DNA of 64,000 nucleotides from Methanomassiliicoccales archaeon LGM-DZ1 (GTDB taxonomy: Archaea > Thermoplasmatota > Thermoplasmata > Methanomassiliicoccales > Methanomethylophilaceae). How positions within the stretch are numbered: the stretch's first letter is position 1; the number at the start of each line of letters is the position of its first letter. The translations under genes and the position numbers were made by a program. The notes under the pieces are model-generated. The model saw nothing but the letters and a program-made list of their open reading frames with translations. It searched no databases and was not told the DNA's origin. Where the stretch lies: assembly GCA_030168595.1 (NCBI GenBank), contig CP115556.1:1-64000 (forward strand), written 5' to 3'. This document shows positions 1 through 8,246 of this stretch, piece by piece.

Positions 1-774
1 GGTCTTGATCCTCTCGGCGGCGTCGTACCTGGCGGTGGCGACGGTCTCGAGGCCGTCGGTCCCGGATTTCCGGCAGAGCTCGTCGACGAACGGCTTGCAC
101 TGAGCGACGGTCTCCTCGCCGAGGTCGTCCACGATCATCCTGTCGTTCTCGATGACCTTGATGGCGGTCCATCTCTCGAACCCTTCCTTGACGACGGGCT
201 TCAGGACCTCCGATATCTTCTCTACCGCGTCCTCGATGTCGGTGCCGTAGGCGATCTTCCTGGGCACCTTGTTCTCCTCGTGGGCGCGCTTGATGGCTGC
301 CCCGATGGCGGTGATGCCCTCGCCCTTGACTCCGACGGTCTCGAGGACCTCGATGCCGAGGATCTCCTCGAGCTTGTCCTTGTTGATGTGCATCCCGTTC
401 TTCTCGGCGACATCGACCATGTTGAGGACGATGACCATCGGCATGCCGAGGTCGACGACCTGCATCATCAGGTAGATGGCGCGCTCGATGTTCGAGGCGT
501 CTATGATGTTGATCGCGACGTCCGGCTTGGCCTCGTTGTTGCCGAGCAGGTAATCCCTGGAGACGATCTCCTCGGGAGAATACGGCGAAAGGGAGTAGAT
601 CCCCGGGAGGTCCACGACGAGGATGCTCTCCTCGTTGAAGTTCCTCACGAACCCCTGCTTCCTGTCGACCGTGACGCCGGGCCAGTTCCCGACGTGCTGA
701 ACGCTTCCCGTCAGTTTGTTGAAGACCGTGGTCTTCCCGCTGTTCGGGTTCCCTATCAATGCCGCCGTGATCAT
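1..774 (-). CDS. feoB: Ferrous iron transporter FeoB, N-terminal part (cut by window edge)
   Basis: FeoB is the membrane Fe(II) permease with an N-terminal GTPase domain. Only the first 258 codons are in the window. Reading the minus strand from 774, the G1 loop GNPNSGKTT appears about residues 8-16, followed by the switch/G3 motif DLPGIYSL and the G4 motif NMVD. The membrane core lies beyond position 1. The ATG overlaps the feoA stop in an ATGA arrangement (TGA at 771-773, ATG at 772-774), so the two genes are translationally coupled. The family assignment is certain from the G motifs and the feoA neighbour. The gene is partial only because of the window edge. Confidence 0.95.
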   Translation of the reverse strand, partial: MITAALIGNPNSGKTTVFNKLTGSVQHVGNWPGVTVDRKQGFVRNFNEESILVVDLPGIYSLSPYSPEEIVSRDYLLGNNEAKPDVAINIIDASNIERAIYLMMQVVDLGMPMVIVLNMVDVAEKNGMHINKDKLEEILGIEVLETVGVKGEGITAIGAAIKRAHEENKVPRKIAYGTDIEDAVEKISEVLKPVVKEGFERWTAIKVIENDRMIVDDLGEETVAQCKPFVDELCRKSGTDGLETVATARYDAAERIKT

Positions 775-1031
775 CTGGCGGCCCCCTCCGAATTGTTATC
801 CGAGCCGTTCTGGCACTTCTCGAGCTCGACGATATGGGCCTCTCCCTGCCTCAGGGTGAGGCGGTATCCCCTCAGCTCGATCTCCACGGGGTCTCCGAGA
901 GGCGCCCTCCTGATGAGGGTGACCTTGGCCCCGCGCGTGAGCCCCAGGTCGAGGACGCGCTTGCGCACCTGTCCTTCCCCGTTCACGCATACGACCGTCG
1001 CGGTCTCGCCGCGTTTCATATCCGATAGCAT
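771..1031 (-). CDS. feoA: FeoA, cytoplasmic partner of FeoB
   Basis: This 86-residue SH3-like protein is the small cytosolic component of Fe(II) uptake and modulates FeoB. It has the family's pattern: LSDMKRGETATVV, then VLDLGLTRGAKVTL, GDPVEIELRGYRLTLRQGEA and a short tail. A GTG at 1043 would add four residues; I prefer the ATG at 1031 because a GGTGG ribosome-binding sequence lies about 9 nt upstream. It overlaps feoB by 4 nt. The leader upstream (1067-1083) forms a 7-bp GC hairpin, and possible DtxR-type sites lie further upstream near a TATA-like CTAAATATC. Confidence 0.93.
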   Translation of the reverse strand: MLSDMKRGETATVVCVNGEGQVRKRVLDLGLTRGAKVTLIRRAPLGDPVEIELRGYRLTLRQGEAHIVELEKCQNGSDNNSEGAAR

Positions 1032-1177
1032 CAAAGCGACCACCGGGACCTGCCCGACGGTTCAACGCTCCCCCTCGGGGAGCATGGACCTGGGCCTTTC
1101 ATTCCCTGGAAGCCGTTGCTTAGGCGGCCTCCTCTGAGTCCTAACATAAGAGTCATTGGTATGGTTCAGAGTGTGGA

Positions 1178-1220
1178 GATATTTAGATATTCCTAATCTG
1201 AAAAAACCGATTTAGACTAA
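1178..1220 (-). promoter_or_regulatory. Putative feoAB promoter with DtxR-like palindromes
   Basis: On the minus strand, CTAAATATC (about 1178-1186) resembles a TATA box for feoAB. Two inverted repeats overlap or adjoin it: TTAG-N6-CTAA at 1183-1196 and TTAG-A-CTAA at 1212-1220. Iron-dependent DtxR/IdeR-type repressors bind sites built on TTAG/CTAA half-sites, so iron repression of feoAB is a reasonable inference. No regulator gene is adjacent. Confidence 0.45.
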
Positions 1221-1323
1221 CTTAATTATGTTCCGCGCAGAATGTACCTGGCTCATTGAAAAAACATGGTTGCCGGCCGGCGGGAAAACGGGGATAACGG
1301 CCCTCCCGGGAATGATGCGGCCC

Positions 1324-1950
1324 TCAGATCCCGGGAAGATCCAGCAGGGAAGAGATGACGTGCGTCGGGGAGCAGCTCCCGGGCACCGATGTGCCGTCCC
1401 TGTCGAGCAGGACGGTGTCGATCCCGGCGTTCCCGCCGGCCATGATGTCCTTCGGGTCGGAGCTCACGAGGACGGTGTCCCCTTCGCTCCCACCAAGCTC
1501 GCGCATGCAGAGATTGACCGAGTACGGGTGGGGGCGCTCGACCGCCATCCTGTCGATCCCGACGACCGAGGGGATCATCCGGTCCAGGCCGAACTCGGCG
1601 AGTATCTGGTGCACATGCTGCTCGTAGGAGTCGGTGACGATGCCCATCCTGCACCCTTTCGCGTACAGCTTCCTGATGCACGGGGAGACGTCCGGGTACA
1701 CGGAAGAGGTCTGCATGACGTTGCGGTCGTACACGGTGATGAGCTGGGTCATGAAGTCCCTGAACACGCAGGCGCATCCGGTGCGGTATTTGGAGAAGAG
1801 GTCGTAGATGGGGGTGGAGAAGTACTCCTCCTCTTTGGAAGGCTCATAGGGGATCCCGAAGCTGCGGAACGCCTGCGAGTATGCCAGACGGTATCCGCGC
1901 GTCAGGTCCGCCAGCGTCCTCCCGAATCCGAATATATAGTTTTTGTACAT
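1324..1950 (-). CDS. HAD-superfamily protein with degenerate active site
   Basis: A 208-residue protein with the fold pattern of PGPase/PPase-like HAD hydrolases. The usual nucleophile motif DxD appears as FGFGRTLAD near the N-terminus, so both catalytic aspartates are glycines (GGA and GGG codons, which is more than one substitution each). Motif II is VTDS, motif III ERPHP (usually KPxP) and motif IV SSDPKDIMAGGNAG (usually GDxxxD). Phosphatase activity is therefore doubtful, and it may be a binding or regulatory pseudoenzyme. The start at 1950 (MYKNYIF) places the beta-strand of motif I at the N-terminus; an upstream ATG at 1977 would add nine residues. It is divergent from fhs, with a TATA-like sequence around 2010-2019. 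Confidence 0.8.
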   Translation of the reverse strand: MYKNYIFGFGRTLADLTRGYRLAYSQAFRSFGIPYEPSKEEEYFSTPIYDLFSKYRTGCACVFRDFMTQLITVYDRNVMQTSSVYPDVSPCIRKLYAKGCRMGIVTDSYEQHVHQILAEFGLDRMIPSVVGIDRMAVERPHPYSVNLCMRELGGSEGDTVLVSSDPKDIMAGGNAGIDTVLLDRDGTSVPGSCSPTHVISSLLDLPGI

Positions 1951-2059
1951 CAAAAGCGCGCGCCCCGATCGCCCCAAGGCCCGGATTTTCTTACCTCAAT
2001 GCCTACTGCGTTTAAATCGTTTTTCGGCTGCCTGAACCGCCGCAGGACGTCTTAACGGA

Positions 2060-2072
2060 GAGTTTTATAAAC
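2060..2072 (+). promoter_or_regulatory. fhs promoter TATA box
   Basis: GAGTTTTATAAAC about 30 nt before the fhs ATG fits an archaeal TATA box. A start about 25 nt downstream gives a transcript with almost no leader. Confidence 0.5.
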
Positions 2073-2096
2073 GTACATCAAAATCGAAATATCACC

Positions 2097-3779
2097 ATGA
2101 AAACCGACATCGAGATCGCCGAAGGAGCGAAAGTTCAGAATATCGCGGACATTGCGGCGAAGATCGGACTCGGACCGGAGGACCTGGAGCAGTACGGCAA
2201 GTACATCGCCAAGGTGCCCCTGGACGTTCTGGCCAGGAAAGAGAAATCGAAGAAGGGCAAGCTCATCCTCGTCACGGCGGTAACGCCGACCAAGGCGGGC
2301 GAGGGGAAGACCGTCACCACCATCAGCCTCATCCAGGGGCTGGCTAAGATCGGGAAGAAGGTCGTCGGCGCGCTCAGGGAGCCGTCCATGGGCCCGACCT
2401 TCGGGATCAAGGGAGGGGCCACCGGCGGAGGGAACGCCCAGGTATACCCCATGTGGAAGATCGACCTCGAGTTCACCGGCGACATCCACGCGGTCGCGGC
2501 CGCCCACAACCTGCTCTCCGCCGTGCTGGAGAACAACCTGGTCAGGGACAACCCCCTGAACATCGATCCCTCGAGGATCGTGTGGAAGAAGACCGTCGAC
2601 ATGAACATGAGGGAGCTCAGGCACATTGTCGTCGGCCTCGGCGACTCGAAGATCAACGGCGGAGTGACCCACGAGAGCGGGTTCCTCATCACATCCGCCT
2701 CCGAGATCTCCGCGATCCTGGCGCTCGCGACGGACTATGCCGACCTCAGGAAGAGGCTGGAGAGGATCGTCGTCGCCTACACCTACGACGGCAAGCCGGT
2801 CACCGCCGGGCAGCTCGGATGCGTCGGTTCCATGATGGTCCTCCTCAGGGAGGCGCTCATGCCCAACCTCGTGCAGACCCTCGAGGGCCAGCCTGTGTTC
2901 ATCCACGGGTTCCCCTTCGCGAACATCGCCCACGGGAACAACTCCGTCATAGCCACCAAGGCCGCGGTCTCTCTCGGGGACTACGCTGTCACCGAGGGAG
3001 GTTTCGCGGCCGACCTCGGCGGGGAGAAGTTCATGGACATCGTCTGCAGGCAGTCGGGGATCAGGCCCAACTGCGTCGTCGTGGTGGCCTCGATCCGCGC
3101 CCTCATGATGCACGGCGGAGCGGACCTGAAGGACCCGGCCTCCATGACCACCGCGGCCCTCAAAAAGGGGTTCGCCAACCTCGACAAGCACGTCGCCAAC
3201 ATGAAGTCCTACGGCGTCCCGGTGGTCGTCTCGATCAACCACTTCTACACCGATAAGGAAGAGGACATCGAGACCGTCAAGAGGCACTGCCGCGGCATCG
3301 GGGCGTACTGCGCCGTGAACGACGGCTTCCTCAGGGGCGGGGAGGGCGCCGAGGAGCTCGCCAAGAAGGTCGTCGAGGTCATCGCCGACCCGGACAACAG
3401 GCCCAGGTTCAAGTTCTGCTACGCCGACAGGACCTCCGTCAAGGAGAAGATCGAGGCCGTCGCCAAGAAGATCTACGGGGCCAAGGATGTAGAGTACAGC
3501 CCTGCCGCCGAGAAGTCCATCCAGGCCATAATCGACCAGGGATACGGGGAGCTCCCGGTGTGCATCGCGAAGACCCAGTACTCCCTGTCCGACAAGGCCG
3601 AGCTGCTCGGGGCGCCTACCGGATGGACCCTGAACGTGAGGGAGGTCAACCTCTCCGCCGGCGCCGGGTTCATCGTCCCCGTCTGCGGATCGATCATGCT
3701 CATGCCGGGCCTGTCGAAGGACCCTGCGGCGCTTCACATCGACCTGACGGACGAAGGGAAGATCGTAGGGCTCCACTGA
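2097..3779 (+). CDS. fhs: Formate--tetrahydrofolate ligase
   Basis: This 560-residue enzyme makes 10-formyl-THF (or the pterin equivalent) from formate and ATP, feeding purine and C1 biosynthesis. Landmarks in order: the P-loop TPTKAGEGKT (about residues 63-72), REPSMGPTFGIKGGATGGG, FTGDIHAV, and the later region INHFYTDKEEDIE (usually INRFPTD), all in the expected order. Length matches the family (about 555-560). It stands alone between a divergent pseudo-HAD and a convergent Sel1 gene. Known context: methanogens that lack a complete methyl branch of Wood-Ljungdahl need another one-carbon source, which fits this gene. The long minus-strand frame through it is a shadow. Confidence 0.97.
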   Translation: MKTDIEIAEGAKVQNIADIAAKIGLGPEDLEQYGKYIAKVPLDVLARKEKSKKGKLILVTAVTPTKAGEGKTVTTISLIQGLAKIGKKVVGALREPSMGPTFGIKGGATGGGNAQVYPMWKIDLEFTGDIHAVAAAHNLLSAVLENNLVRDNPLNIDPSRIVWKKTVDMNMRELRHIVVGLGDSKINGGVTHESGFLITSASEISAILALATDYADLRKRLERIVVAYTYDGKPVTAGQLGCVGSMMVLLREALMPNLVQTLEGQPVFIHGFPFANIAHGNNSVIATKAAVSLGDYAVTEGGFAADLGGEKFMDIVCRQSGIRPNCVVVVASIRALMMHGGADLKDPASMTTAALKKGFANLDKHVANMKSYGVPVVVSINHFYTDKEEDIETVKRHCRGIGAYCAVNDGFLRGGEGAEELAKKVVEVIADPDNRPRFKFCYADRTSVKEKIEAVAKKIYGAKDVEYSPAAEKSIQAIIDQGYGELPVCIAKTQYSLSDKAELLGAPTGWTLNVREVNLSAGAGFIVPVCGSIMLMPGLSKDPAALHIDLTDEGKIVGLH

Positions 3780-3837
3780 ACCGAGCGGGGCGGGCGGGGG
3801 CCTTTGCCCCTGTCTCTGCCTTCTTTTCTTCAAAACC

Positions 3838-4509
3838 TCACAGAAAAACTCGGGCCTGCCCTTTCCCTCGGCGGGCCCCGTCGGCCATATCGTACCAGCG
3901 TTTCGCTTCGTCATGGTCGGTATCGACGCCGTCGCCGGTCTCGTACATGTCCCCGAGGAGGACCTGCGCCCCCTTGTGGCCGTTGACCGCGGCCGAGGCC
4001 AGCCACCTCACGCATTCCCTGAGGCTTTTATCCGTCCCCGCTCCGTTCTTGTAAAGCTGCCCGAGGACGAACATGGCCTCCACATCTCCGCCCCTGGCGG
4101 AGGACATCATCAGCGAGAACGTATGTGCCAGATCGCGTTTGACGCCGTTCCCGTCGAGGTACATCAGCCCCAGTTCGTACTGGGCCCTGGGGTCGCCGTT
4201 CTCCGACGGGATCCTGAGAAGGTCGGCCGCCTTCGCCGGGTCCGGTTCCGTCCCGTAGCCGCGGAGGTAGATCTTCGCCAGGAAGTACATGGCGTTGGGG
4301 TTGCCGCCCTCGGAAGATTCGGTGAGCCAGTAGCGCGCTTTCTTGAAATCCCGGGGGACCCCCTGCCCGCGGGCGTACATCAATCCGACGTACAGCTCGC
4401 ACGCTGCATCCCCTTTCCCAGCGCCGGACGACAGGATGTCCACTGCCGACGCGTAATTGCGTTCGTCGCAGGTGCGGACGACCGTCTTCGCCCATTCGCA
4501 GGCATCCAT
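3838..4509 (-). CDS. Sel1-repeat protein
   Basis: About 223 residues of tandem Sel1-like repeats: ACELYVGLMYARGQGVPRD, AMYFLAKIYLRGYGTEPD, AQYELGLMYLDGNGVKRD, AMFVLGQLYKNGAGTDKS and AQVLLGDMYETGDGVDTD. Sel1 repeats form alpha-solenoids for protein-protein binding. There is no signal peptide, so it is probably cytosolic. I chose ATG 4509 because a GAGGGGG ribosome-binding stretch precedes it; a TTG at 4551 would extend the frame by 14 residues. It is convergent with fhs and divergent from a cluster of three further Sel1 genes. The partner is unknown. Confidence 0.85.
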   Translation of the reverse strand: MDACEWAKTVVRTCDERNYASAVDILSSGAGKGDAACELYVGLMYARGQGVPRDFKKARYWLTESSEGGNPNAMYFLAKIYLRGYGTEPDPAKAADLLRIPSENGDPRAQYELGLMYLDGNGVKRDLAHTFSLMMSSARGGDVEAMFVLGQLYKNGAGTDKSLRECVRWLASAAVNGHKGAQVLLGDMYETGDGVDTDHDEAKRWYDMADGARRGKGQARVFL

Positions 4510-4628
4510 GCTGACCCCCTCTGCGGCCATCTTGCCCATACCCAGAGCCAAAACCTCTTAAAAAGTTGTTGCATGGGTCAGCCTAAATGTTCGTGCGCAC
4601 GCACATTTTATAGGTGCGTCGCTATGGG

Positions 4629-6125
4629 ATGAGCATAATGAGTGAAGAGGTTCCATCCAATTCCGAAGGCCAGGCGGCGGCCGTCCGCGCCGCCATGGAT
4701 GCCGTTTCCGGCAGGGACATGCAGAAAGCATGCGCCCTCGCCGAGGCAGGGGAGTCCGACCCTGAGTGCGCCTATCTCCTGGGCCTGTTCAAATACACCG
4801 GGAAGGGGACCGCGGAGGACAGGAGGTCCGCCGCGGAGCTGTTCTCCGAAGCGGCCGCGAAGGGGTACGGCCCTGCCGCCATCGTGTCGTCCGAGATATC
4901 CGCGAACCCGGAGGAGGCCGAGTCCCAGATCATGGACCTGAGGCTCCGCGCCGAGTGCAGGGACACCGTCGCCTGCAGGAAGATCTTCGGGCTGTACGAC
5001 ACGGGGAAGAACCCCGACGGGACGAAGGCCATTGTGAAGAAGGACCATGCGGAGGCCGTGAGGCTCTACATGCCCTGCGCCGATGCGGGGGACACCGAGG
5101 CCCAGAACATCATCGGCTACATGTACCTAATGGGGAAGGGGGTCCAGAAGGACAGGGACCTGGCGCTGAAGCTCCTGAAGGAGGCGGCGGACCACGGGTG
5201 CGCCCAGGCGGCGCACAGGATCGCCGTCATGTACGACACGGGGCAGAACTTCTCGGACCCCGATCTCGACAAGGCCGTCGAGTGGTACACGAAGGCGGCG
5301 GACATGGGCTACGCCGATTCGCAGTACGCCCTCGCGGGCATACTGTTCATGGAGGACAGCCCCTACTACGACGCGCAGAGGGCCGAGAAGCTGCTGGTCA
5401 AGGCCGCCGACCAGGGGCAGCACGATGCCGAGCATCAGCTGGGCCTCCGCCTCGCCTACGGCGGGAAGGGGGTCAGGCGCGACCCCGCGAAAGCCGAGGC
5501 CTATCTCGAGAAGGCCTGCGAGGGCGGTGTCCTGCAGGCCATGACCGACTATGCGAATATGCTCTTCGAAGGGCAGGCGGTGCCCCAGGACCTCGCCAAG
5601 TCCGCGAAATGGTTCACCAAGGCCGCCGAGCAGTACGACGGCATCGCCCAGTACGCCCTCGGATGCTTCTACGGCAACGGCATCTACTTCAAGAAGGACG
5701 ATGCGGAGGCCGCCAAGTGGTTCAGGGAGGCCGCCGAGGGCGGGGAGCCCAACTCGCAGTACGCCCTCGGCTGCTTCTACTACGAGGGCCGCGGGGTGGA
5801 GAAGAACGCCAAGAAGGCGGCGGAATGGTTCTCCGAGGCCGCGGGCCAGGGGCATCCCGGCGCCATGTCGTTCCTGGCGATGTTCAAGATCACCGGGAAA
5901 GAGGTGGAGCAGGACATCCAGGGAGGCCTCGACATGCTGTCCGAGGCCGCCAAGTCCGGCTACTACGAGGCGCAGTTCTACCTTGGCAAGCTGTACATGG
6001 AAGGGGAGTACGTGGAGCAGGACCTGCCCTACGCGAAGAGGATGCTCTCCCTGGCCGCCCGCCAGGGGGACCCCGATGCGGAGAAGCTGCTGGAGAAGCT
6101 CAAGGGCATGATGAAGAAGCGCTGA
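4629..6125 (+). CDS. Large Sel1-repeat protein
   Basis: About 498 residues, almost entirely Sel1 repeats of about 36 residues (for example AQNIIGYMYLMGKGVQKD, AQYALGCFYGNGIYFKKDD, SQYALGCFYYEGRGVEKN). No signal peptide or membrane segment is visible. A TATA-like ACATTTTATAGG (4601-4612) lies about 25 nt before the chosen ATG, giving an almost leaderless transcript; ATG 4638 is an alternative and a GTG at 4614 is less likely. It leads a run of three same-strand Sel1 genes. The family role is scaffold-like binding; the specific function is unknown. Confidence 0.9.
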   Translation: MSIMSEEVPSNSEGQAAAVRAAMDAVSGRDMQKACALAEAGESDPECAYLLGLFKYTGKGTAEDRRSAAELFSEAAAKGYGPAAIVSSEISANPEEAESQIMDLRLRAECRDTVACRKIFGLYDTGKNPDGTKAIVKKDHAEAVRLYMPCADAGDTEAQNIIGYMYLMGKGVQKDRDLALKLLKEAADHGCAQAAHRIAVMYDTGQNFSDPDLDKAVEWYTKAADMGYADSQYALAGILFMEDSPYYDAQRAEKLLVKAADQGQHDAEHQLGLRLAYGGKGVRRDPAKAEAYLEKACEGGVLQAMTDYANMLFEGQAVPQDLAKSAKWFTKAAEQYDGIAQYALGCFYGNGIYFKKDDAEAAKWFREAAEGGEPNSQYALGCFYYEGRGVEKNAKKAAEWFSEAAGQGHPGAMSFLAMFKITGKEVEQDIQGGLDMLSEAAKSGYYEAQFYLGKLYMEGEYVEQDLPYAKRMLSLAARQGDPDAEKLLEKLKGMMKKR

Positions 6126-6219
6126 GGCCCGCCGGGCCCGGCCGGAGTTTGGACGAAGGAGGCAGAAGGTCACGGATCCGAGGTTCCTGAGGGGGGCGAG
6201 AGGCGGCAACATATACGCC

Positions 6220-7269
6220 ATGCTCGGCGTGGCCTACATGTACCAGACCGGCAAAGGCTCGGACCCCGACCCCGTCAAGGCCGCGGATTGGTACGAGCGC
6301 TCGGCCTCCGCCGGGTGCCCCCGCGCGAAATGGGAACTCGCCAAGATGTATCGCAACGGCGAGCTTCCCGACGATGCCCAGCGCACGCAGTACGTCAAAT
6401 GGCTGCGGGCGGCCGCCGAATCCGGCATACCGGAGGCGATGAGGGACCTGTCGTCCGCGTACTTCTATGGCAGGCTCGTCCCCAGGAACGACCGGCTGGC
6501 GGTGCAGTGGATCAAGAAGGCGGCGGAGACCGGCGACCCGCTCTCCGAGTTCCGCTACGCAGCATCCCTGGAGTCCGGACTCGGCTGCCGGCGCGACCTC
6601 GACGCAGCGAACGCATATTACCGCAAGTTCGAGACGGAGGCCGACGCCGACCTGTTCTTCAAGGTCGGCAAGGATCTCGAGTTCGGCCTCGAGGGCTGCC
6701 CTCCCAGGCCCGACAGGGCCTGCGAGTACTACCGCCTGGGGGCCAGGATGGGCCATGACCGCTGCTATGTCAGCCTCAAGCGCTGCAAGGCGGCCATGGC
6801 CGGCGGCCACAAGGACAGCTTCATGGAGCGCAGGAGGATCCTCTCCATGACGCCCTCGGCCGCCGAGGAGGACAGGAGGAAGAGGAGCCTGAAGGAGGCC
6901 GACCAGTTCATGGAGATCGGCGAGACCGACCTCGCCATCTCGAAGTACCAGGAATCCGCGGACCTGGGGAACGCCGAGGCCATGTTCATGCTGGCGATGC
7001 TCTACCACGAGGGGACGGCGGTCCGCAGGGACGACGCCCTCGCTTTCGATTATCTCATGAGGGCGTCGCTCAGCGGGTCCCCGGACGCGCAGCTGTTCCT
7101 GGGCAGGAGCTACGAGTCCGGGAAGGGCCGCGAGGCCGACCGCAACGAGGCCATCAAATGCTTCGCGGCCGCGGCCGCTGGAGGCAACCTGCTGGGATAC
7201 TACTATCTCAGCCCCTACATGGACCACCCGGAGAGGTACGTGCATATGACCCAGAGGGTGGTGCGCTAA
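6220..7269 (+). CDS. Sel1-repeat protein (start uncertain)
   Basis: A 349-residue Sel1-repeat protein. Repeats begin immediately at the first ATG (MLGVAYMYQTGKGSDPD), with a central non-repeat stretch (about residues 205-225) followed by AMFMLAMLYHEGTAVRRD and AQLFLGRSYESGKGREAD. The frame stays open upstream and reads as a plausible extra half repeat. A strong AGGAGG at 6157-6162 sits 6 nt ahead of an in-frame GTC (6169) rather than a normal start codon, so the true N-terminus may be 17 residues earlier. The stop overlaps the next gene's start (TAATG). Confidence 0.85.
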   Translation: MLGVAYMYQTGKGSDPDPVKAADWYERSASAGCPRAKWELAKMYRNGELPDDAQRTQYVKWLRAAAESGIPEAMRDLSSAYFYGRLVPRNDRLAVQWIKKAAETGDPLSEFRYAASLESGLGCRRDLDAANAYYRKFETEADADLFFKVGKDLEFGLEGCPPRPDRACEYYRLGARMGHDRCYVSLKRCKAAMAGGHKDSFMERRRILSMTPSAAEEDRRKRSLKEADQFMEIGETDLAISKYQESADLGNAEAMFMLAMLYHEGTAVRRDDALAFDYLMRASLSGSPDAQLFLGRSYESGKGREADRNEAIKCFAAAAAGGNLLGYYYLSPYMDHPERYVHMTQRVVR

Positions 7270-7991
7270 TGGGGCTGAGGGAGGTCATGGACAGGGCGTC
7301 CTCGGGGGACCCGAGGGCCCAGTGCGCCATGGGCTATTATTACTACAAGGGCGACGGGGTCAACCGCGACCTCGACCGCGCCTTCCAATGGTTCGACATG
7401 GCCGCGGGGCTGGGGGATCCCGAGGGCGAATGCAACGCGGCCTACATGCTGGTGCACGCCGAGGGCACCAACGCCAATCTCGACGAGGCGGTGCGCATGT
7501 ACACCCATTCCGCCGAGAGCGGATGGGTCCAATCGATGTTCAACCTTGCCCACATGTACTCCGACGGGCTCGGCGTGGAGCAGGACTGGGGGAAGGCGAT
7601 CCTCTGGTATACGAAAGCGTACGAGGGCGGGAGCGTCCCGGCGGCGTACCGGCTCGGAGTGATCTACGAGGAAGGGAGAGGGACGGAGCAGAACCTCCCC
7701 AAGGCGCTGGAACTGTACGAGAAATGCGCTGGCAAGGATTATGATCCGGCCCTGGTCAGGCTGGGGATCATGGCCTACGAAGGGCGGGGGATGCCGAAGA
7801 ACCCGGACAGGGCGGCCAAGCTGTTCTTCCGGGCCTCCAAGGACAACGACGACAAGGCCCTCCTGTGGCTCGGCAAGCTGTCCCTCTCGGGAGAGGGGAT
7901 GGTGAAGAGCCAGAACAACGCCAGGAAATGGCTGAAGAAGGCCTCCATGCGCGGGAACGCCGAGGCCAAGGAACTTCTCGAGAAGATCTGA
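7269..7991 (+). CDS. Sel1-repeat protein
   Basis: A 240-residue Sel1-repeat protein whose ATG overlaps the preceding stop (TAATG), so it is translated with the upstream Sel1 gene. Repeats include AQCAMGYYYYKGDGVNRD, SMFNLAHMYSDGLGVEQD and AAYRLGVIYEEGRGTEQN. The frame extends upstream to 7158, but that part overlaps the previous gene and lacks repeats, so it is excluded. No targeting signal is seen. Probably a binding scaffold; the partner is unknown. Confidence 0.88.
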   Translation: MGLREVMDRASSGDPRAQCAMGYYYYKGDGVNRDLDRAFQWFDMAAGLGDPEGECNAAYMLVHAEGTNANLDEAVRMYTHSAESGWVQSMFNLAHMYSDGLGVEQDWGKAILWYTKAYEGGSVPAAYRLGVIYEEGRGTEQNLPKALELYEKCAGKDYDPALVRLGIMAYEGRGMPKNPDRAAKLFFRASKDNDDKALLWLGKLSLSGEGMVKSQNNARKWLKKASMRGNAEAKELLEKI

Positions 7992-8246
7992 TCCGCGCTC
8001 CAGGATGCGCCGGGCATAGATATTTTCTTGATGTGCCAGGCAGCGGTTTGCAGAGGATCTTGCCCTATTTTGAGAACTGCTACGCTATGAGTGTGCTGTT
8101 TTCTGCACTCGGTGGGGATCTCGGTCCGCAGCAGGTGCCGGAGCATCGGTTCTGTTTTTCCTATGTGCTAAAAAATTCATTCTTGCTTGTTTTTGCTTAA
8201 ACATATATATGTCGTGAGCCTCACTGGCATATAGGAACGTGCTGTC
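7992..8246. other. Intergenic region with probable promoter
   Basis: No coding pattern is seen. The 3' part is AT-rich, and AAACATATATATG around 8198-8210 is a likely TATA box for the PaaK-like gene, predicting a transcript start near 8225-8235. Confidence 0.4.

Noticed and set aside
2052-3914. A 620-codon open frame on the minus strand
   Set aside because: It is antisense to fhs, which has unmistakable family motifs; the long frame reflects GC-rich codon bias.
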